The notes under the pieces were generated by a model. It was given only the letters and a program-made list of their open reading frames with translations, was not told where the DNA came from and did no database searches. Of a stretch of 64,000 nt of DNA, positions 58,046 to 64,000 are shown piece after piece (position 1 is the first letter of the stretch; every line of letters begins with the position of its first letter). Origin of the DNA: Fomitopsis serialis (lineage: Eukaryota; Basidiomycota; Agaricomycetes; Polyporales; Fomitopsidaceae). The stretch spans positions 116,834 to 180,833 of the forward strand of contig NW_025955041.1 of assembly GCF_022376445.1 (NCBI RefSeq), in the 5' to 3' direction. Both the position numbers and the translations under genes were made by a program.

Positions 58046-60559
58046 GGGTTAGCTTCGTCGAAGGAGTTTGAAGTCTCGAGGTCTGATGTCCGGTGGCATG
58101 TTGCCACAGCGTGCCACAACTCGCCTGAGGACACGCGAGAAGACGCGTCGCGCGCTGGTTTCACGTGATGGTGATCCAAGCCCCATCATTGCCTCATATG
58201 GCAATATCGTAATTGACTTGCAGGCCCTCCTCCGGTTCACTTCCAATCTTTGCGTATCTCGTAGCGGGAACTCATCGCTTTTGGCCGTAGAAGCCAGGGT
58301 CTGAAATATGAGAAAAAAACGAAACCTAGATGCAGTATGTACCGCCAGTGGCACCCGTTGCTTACGTCGTTCTCGAGAATTTGCGGCGAACGATGCTCGT
58401 GAATCCGAACATTTGAAGCCGTCTCAGTTCCAGCGCAAGTGCCAGAAATTAGAACGCAGATCTTGATAGTGAGAATATTGACGGGCCGTGATCAGGACCA
58501 AGACGAGTTGCTGGCGGCGCAAGTATTACGTGGTATCATTGTAGTCGTGACGAACAGCTGTCGGCTCAGGCTTCAAATCCTCAGTGATTGTACAATTGAT
58601 CTACCACTGCGATCCGCGGGAATGTCATACAGCTCCGCGAAGCAATGGCTAGTAGGAAACGCCGGCAAGGACCCCCTGGGGGAGTTGCGGGCAGGGTAGC
58701 GTAACACGACGGATGGAACTTGTATGGCACGCCCAGTCCTAAATGTAACTGGGTACGGATTAGAATCGGGCACTCAGAAGAGTTCACTGGCCTGAATGCG
58801 GGTTTCAGTGCCAGAGGCGTCAGACTTTCAGACGGCGGCGCTGACGCGTGACGTCCAAGCATGGCGGGGCAGAGGGCACAGTGAATCAACTTGAATGTCG
58901 GCCGAGAAAACAGTATCAAATCGACAGCCGGGTCGCGGAGAAGCAAGGCATACCTAGCAGTGGGTGGCATGTGTTTTGTGCCGCATCCCCATACCGCATC
59001 CCCAAGTGTTCTGGTCGCCGGAGCCTATGCCTCAGCAAAAACGTATGAGACCGCATCTCAGCCGTCATGCGGCTCCGTACACTGTCATCTGGGCTCTGCT
59101 GAAGAACGTCATGCAAAATCATCCGGCGAGGTTGATGGCACTAGCAGAACACTTACGTCGAGACGGCCTCACGACCAAGTCGCGATATTCTGGATGAACT
59201 GTATCTGTAGACATGGTATACGGATGAACTTCACATGAATTTATCAATTCAATTCAATCGCCGCGTTAGCGTGTAATTCCAGTCATGGAGATTTGACCCA
59301 CTGCCATGAGACTGTCATCAAAGGGCCACACACTCAGGCCGCACAGCCCGACTTGCGGAACGCCACTATCTGCGGTAGATTGATCTACTTCAATCCGATA
59401 CTACTTAGCCCGTATGCATCTCCCCTGAATACTCACAGGCAATGATTGACAAAGGGCTTGAACCTGTTGACAATCGGTGACATTATTATCTGACATACAG
59501 CAGTGCCAGCAGTAAGAACACCCGGCCTAAGGCCGATAAGCTCTGCCAATTCATGGCCCGGATGTGCAAAATCATATCTGCGAGTAAGCTCATGAGCACT
59601 CATGATTCGGAGGATATGTTAAACTACGTGTACTTACATGGGATTAGCTTTGCTTGTCGACTTCGACCGCAACTTCGGAAGTAATTGCAGTGAATCACCC
59701 ACGCATACAGAACTGAGCTACTCCGAATGCTTGTCCTCATTAATTGAACCACGCCCGAGTTTCGCCGATAAACTTCATTGCTGCGTGGTCCAAGCGTAGT
59801 CAGCAGCATGAGAGCCTCTGTGAGGGCGGGGACGAGAAAGGACGCTGTCCGCCGCGTTCAATGTTCCACGGTCAGTCTGAAGCAGGAAACGAAACACGTG
59901 TCAAGAGTCTGGGCGCCGTTTTCTAGTTCAGGACACGCGGCGCGGCGGGCTTCGCCACCCCGACAACTTCTCCCGCCACTACTACTACTTGACACCGATA
60001 ACCAGAGTGGTATCAATGCTGCTCCAGCACACTATCAAAGCCCCCAGCAAGTCTATTGAGCGACGTACGCCTTTCATGTGAGTCACGGCAACATCATCGA
60101 ACCCTATGTTGTTCGAGTACTGACGTCGACGCATGATGCGGACAGCGATGCACGAGGAGCACCACCAGAGCGCGCACTGGGCGCCATCTTTAAAGTGATT
60201 GGTCTGTTGCATGCCCGACATGCGCTGCTAGTACAGCATCGCCTGCCACCCCGGACTCGGACCGGTTCAATGTGCCTAGCCATGGCCGCACCAGTGGCGA
60301 AACTTGAAGCGCACAGCCAACTTACATATCGTTGCGCATCACAGCCTACGCCGAGAATCGACGCGTTTCAGCGCCTCTCACATGTCACCATTGGCTCTGT
60401 CACTCATCCCCTCGGATACTAAGTAGCCCGCCCATGCGGGTGGATCTGACCACAGTGATTACTGACCATCGCGGCGCTAACATGGGGAGGATACACCTAA
60501 GTACATAGGAATGCAGAGGCGCGTGAGCTGCTCCTCCGCCGCCTGTCGATCTCGACTTC
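58046..60559. other. Intergenic, 2.5 kb without a supported gene
   Basis: The first 130 bp are the promoter of helicase D. The rest has only short open frames, no recognisable motif and no visible transposon ends. The final 200 bp precede the DUF6533 gene. Confidence 0.35.
58143..58170 (-). promoter_or_regulatory. Paired CACGTG and ACGCGT sites before helicase D
   Basis: Read in the direction of the gene, CCATCACGTG (58162-58171) is followed by GACGCGTC (58142-58149), 95-125 bp before the start codon. This matches the arrangement before copy A. Bound factors are inferred from motif identity only. Confidence 0.5.
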
Positions 60560-62029
60560 ATGTCCCTTCCTGCGGTCGACCTCAATTCTTTGGTGGCCAC
60601 CCAATATTTATCGGGTGAGTTCTCTGTCGTTTGCTTTCCACCGCCGCAATTCATTGCGTTTCCTCATTTGACAATTCCTAGCGGTCGCGGTTACACTGAC
60701 GCTCTATGAACGCCTACTTGTATTCGAGAAGGAGGTCGAGTTGATATGGCGACAGCCATGGTCAGCGCTGCCTATACTCGTCCTCCTTGATATGTACGGA
60801 AGGCAGGCCAGTATGCTGTTCATCGCATACGGTGCGTACATCTTCAATGCGCAGGTTGCAGTTCGACTCTTACGCTACTTGTCAGTGGTAAGCGGCATCT
60901 CGACCAACATCAGTGACTCTGTGAGCTGCGTCTCCCTTTGAATTTTGAGTGCAAATGCTGACTGATTCGGCATTCCAGTTGTTAGTAAATCTGGACCTGC
61001 TTGCCCCCCGTTCTGACTCGTCCCCCCAGATGTCAGGCCTTCAACCGATTTATCGCGACATACGGACTGTTGAGCACTGCTTCGATTCAATGTCAGTTCT
61101 ACCCGCTATGTTCTCGCTCACAGTGTGTGCTGAACACCCTCAGTTGTATTGGTTCTTCGTATTTATGGTCTCTGGGACAACCGGCGCATCATCACTATAG
61201 CTCTAGTAGGCGGGTTTGTCGTATTTTACGGCATCACAGTGGCGTTTGCCGTCGTCTCTACAATTCAAACATCTGGTACCGCTATTTGTTGTGATTCTTC
61301 CGTCAGTCGAACTGACATCTATGCCTCGCAGCGACCGCACAATATAACGAGGTCTACCACGCGTGTGGAGTGCCGCATAGACCGCTGTATCTCATAGGCG
61401 CATATGCAGGAACGGTAAGCTTTCCTTTGCGCCTGGGACATGAAGAAGCGAAGCTGACGGTCATGATGCAGCTCGCGTATTATATTTATGTCATGATTCT
61501 CCTGGTCATCAACTCTTTGAACAGGCCTCGGAAACGCGATTTCGAGATCATCAAGAATCTATACCGCGATGGAGTGTGGACACTGCTGGTATGTGTGCGA
61601 GCGCTCTTATGACGAGAATGTCGCTTATGTGTCCTCGCCCAGGTCTTCACAGGTTCGTGTGTCGAGTGACACACCTGATGGCTGCTGTGCTGACGAGGGG
61701 TGGTGCAGTTCTCCAGCTAGCGCGGTTGATGCCTGCGATCTTTGGAGGGGTGCGTGTCCAGCCATTCGCTTGTAAAGACAGACCTAACGTCATCGTGGAT
61801 CAGACGGCGCAGACATTGCTTACCCCTTTGTACGTCCCAGACATTTTCATGCATCATCACATCTCTCTGACGGGTGCTTAGGATTACGTGGGCGCTGGAC
61901 GGGATTCTGAGCTTCCGACTCTATCTGACATTGAAACAAGTCGAAGTGGATGCTCGGAAAGGATGGAAGACTGTTACCGGCTCGCAGCAGGTGTTCGTCT
62001 TCGAAGAAGTGGAGATGGACTTGAAGTAA
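60560..62029 (+). CDS. DUF6533-family multi-pass membrane protein
   Basis: First exons 60560-60614 and from 60682; later boundaries are approximate, and the stop is at 62027. The N-terminus (VTLTLYERLLVFEKEVELIW, then PWSALPILVLLDMYGR) is the DUF6533 signature of basidiomycete seven-helix proteins. Further helices follow: AFNRFIATYGLLSTASIQ, VLRIYGLWDNRRIITIAL, VGGFVVFYGITVAFAVVSTI and LAYYIYVMILLVINSLNRPR. The topology resembles receptor-like proteins, but no function is established for the family. The gene stands alone between two spacers. The central exons (60.95-61.08 kb) could not be settled by phase alone. Confidence 0.75.
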
Positions 62030-63142
62030 TGACTTTGCAATGATTATTTAACGGTATGTTACACGTTTGTACGAGTTAATGGATGTACGTTACACTCCTC
62101 TTCAGCCCTAACTATGTACCTTCTGCCGGCGTCCAGGTCGTCACCGGTTCACTCACCATCGTCGTTGTAACATGTGCTCGATCCATCCAGACACCACAGC
62201 CCGCAGATGTGCAGTAACAAGGCGCTGAGGCAGACCTGCCGCCGGCGATGCATTTTGTTTTCGACCACTGCTCGGCAGCCATCGCTCGGATGCCTCGGTG
62301 ATCAGGACAATACAGTACCACTGAACAGTTTTCTGCTCGTGACCACGATGCTGCGTTGAATGGAACCACCGGCGGAAACGAAGGATTAGTATGGGCGTCC
62401 CGGCCTCGGGGAAATACAACCAAGTGTTCACAGGCACCCGATAGCAACAACGCTGGTGGAGGTCATACCTCCGCGAGGAGACAATCTACCTTCCTGTCAA
62501 GTTGTTAACGCACTTAGATATGTAGAACCCCGTGCGTTGTGAGCGTACCAATTGTCTGGCCAATCTCGCATCGGCGTGTTATGATCACGATCGCGGTCAC
62601 TGTGACATTTTCCTTGACGAATCTGGTAAGTATCAAGAACATCCCTCCGGTGGGAAGTGGCTAAGTGATGCGATGTCAGCGTTTTCTTCGCGCACTCCCT
62701 CATTGCTGCAGGGAAGGTGGTACGTATCAAGGTGGTAAGTATCAAGAAGGTGCGCCTTCGGTGGGTGGCCGCTGCTGTCATCGCAGCTTTGATCATCATG
62801 CATGTCCGAGTGGCGGACAATCAGCCGCCGAACCGAGCCTGTGTCTCTGTGTCTTGTTCTTGAGCGCTTGCTGTCATAGCTCTACCCGTGGATCAAGAAC
62901 GCGCAATGCGGAATGATGTCTATTGTCTTTATAACAGATCCAGACTTAATTGCACTGGATAACGGGCACGTCGGGGTCACCGTATCAAACACGGCGAGCC
63001 GCCGAAACCCCTGCATTCTCATTCTGCTCTGTCCCTTTTCCTGTAGTCCGCCAGACTGCCTTGCAGGGCTCAAATACTGCCAGTGGATCGCTCAGGTTGA
63101 AGCTGCACTCTCTGAAAATCCCTCCTTTCTTCTTGGAGTGCC
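62030..63142. other. Intergenic, nothing assigned
   Basis: 1.1 kb. The minus strand has a Cys-containing open frame at 62112-62450 without a recognisable domain or upstream exon. A short direct repeat (gtaagtatcaag and gtacgtatcaagg/ggtaagtatcaagaaggtg types) occurs near 62626 and 62720-62752. The end is the promoter of the transporter gene. Confidence 0.35.
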
Positions 63143-64000
63143 ATGTCTTCGGATGTAGCGACGAACATACATGTGTCTTTAGATGACAGCCGCGCTTCGA
63201 CAGAGTCATCCCGTATTGACCAACTCGACTCAGCGATGGCGCTGGCGGAAGAAAAAGCTGAGAGCCAGGTCGGGATTCCGCAGCCAGTATACGACATTCC
63301 AGATGGCGGGCTACAAGCCTGGGGGGCTATACTTGGCGGGTGCGTATTTGGAATCATCGAGCCTACACCAAGCTCACGTATCTGTGCAGTTGGCTCATTT
63401 CATTCTGCACCTTTGGCTATGCGAGTTCGTTCGGTATCTACCAGGACTACTATGTGCTTGCGGGAGCCTCAACATCGTCCAATATCAGCTGGATTGGTTC
63501 TTTGCAACTCTTCTTCCTGTTCTTCCTAGGCTTGCCTGCCGGCAGACTCTTCGACGCAGGCTACTTCCGCGCGCTGACCCTCGGCGGTAGCGTTCTCTAC
63601 CTGTTCTGGTCAGTGACACATCGCATGCCGGCCGCACGACGATACTTAACGCCGCTCGCAGTCTATTTATGCTCTCCCTCGCGGATCCCACAAAGTACTA
63701 CCAGATCATCTTGGCGCAAGGGATTGGGATGGGTATTGGTGGCGGGCTCATGCTTGTACCTGCCCTTTCCTTGCAAGGACACTACTGGAAGAGGCGGCGA
63801 GGAATGGCGTTGGGCCTCGTTCTGACAGGCTCGGGCTGTGGCGGCATCATCTATCCGATTATGCTAAACCATCTATTCAATGGCTCGACCGGCTTTCACT
63901 GGGGTGTGCGAGCATCCGCATTCCTGACACTGGGGCTCCTCGTGCTCGCTCAGTTCGTCATGCGCACTCGGCTACCCAGCGCAAAGGACCGTCCTCCACA
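63143..64000 (+). CDS. MCT-like major facilitator transporter, 3' truncated by window
   Basis: Exons 63143-63339, 63390-63608 and 63662 to the window end, 251 residues seen. After a 50-residue cytoplasmic N-terminus comes PDGGLQAWGAILGGWL, the conserved first-helix motif of monocarboxylate-transporter-like facilitators. It continues with FCTFGYASSFGIYQDYYV, WIGSLQLFFLFFLGLPAGRL, LAQGIGMGIGGGLMLVPALS, HYWKRRRGMALGLVLTGSGC and GGIIYPIMLNHLF. Six of the expected twelve helices are visible. Fungal MCT-like proteins carry various organic acids, vitamins or unknown solutes; the substrate here is unknown. All junction phases agree. Confidence 0.9.

Noticed and set aside
62112..62450. Cys-containing minus-strand ORF as a small secreted protein
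   Set aside because: No signal peptide, no consistent upstream exon and no recognisable Cys pattern; support is too weak to list as a gene.
1..64000. CRISPR arrays, bacterial operons, insertion sequences
   Set aside because: The window is a spliced eukaryotic genome. No regularly spaced repeats, Shine-Dalgarno-led gene runs or IS ends were seen.

Overview
The window is nuclear DNA of a basidiomycete fungus. Almost every gene is cut by many introns of about 50-60 nt with GT/AG ends. The gene set (DUF6533 membrane protein, F-box/LRR protein, CE2-type SGNH esterase, BCS1-like AAA ATPase paralogue, expanded Pif1-like helicases) is typical of Agaricomycetes; a wood-decay polypore is plausible but not provable here. 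All gene models below were built by hand, by joining reading frames across splice sites and checking that the phases agree.

Layout. 1-8.7 kb: secreted SGNH esterase, an intron-containing tRNA-Gln(CTG), a fungal MscL channel with a zinc ribbon, NPL4 on the minus strand, a Cys-3/MetR-type bZIP factor and COX19. 10.2-24.8 kb: glycerophosphodiester phosphodiesterase, Rieske iron-sulfur protein, SRPK-type kinase, an RRM/zinc-knuckle RNA-binding protein and a STE20-family kinase with a His-rich insert. SRPK and the RRM protein both point to mRNA processing. 26.9-32.1 kb: BCS1-like AAA protein, a glutathione S-transferase and an unrecognised protein with internal repeats.

33.4-42.1 kb and 55.4-58.0 kb: four paralogues of a Pif1-family helicase. 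Copies A, B and C lie in tandem on the plus strand and are frameshifted as read. Copy D, inverted about 13 kb further on, is an intact 15-exon gene. A and D begin with an RNase H1-type RNA:DNA hybrid-binding domain (RHBD, also known as the viroplasmin domain), giving an RHBD-Pif1 architecture. This is the most novel-looking system in the window. Between the two blocks lie an F-BAR/RhoGAP protein, an F-box/LRR protein and an ABCC (MRP-type) transporter. The right end holds a DUF6533 membrane protein and the 5' part of an MCT-like major facilitator.

A second major observation concerns data quality. At least a dozen single-base deletions, mostly in short homopolymers, interrupt otherwise conserved exons. 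They hit genes expected to be functional (Rieske, SRPK-type kinase, GDPD) as well as helicases A-C. At least part of the apparent pseudogenisation is therefore probably consensus error.
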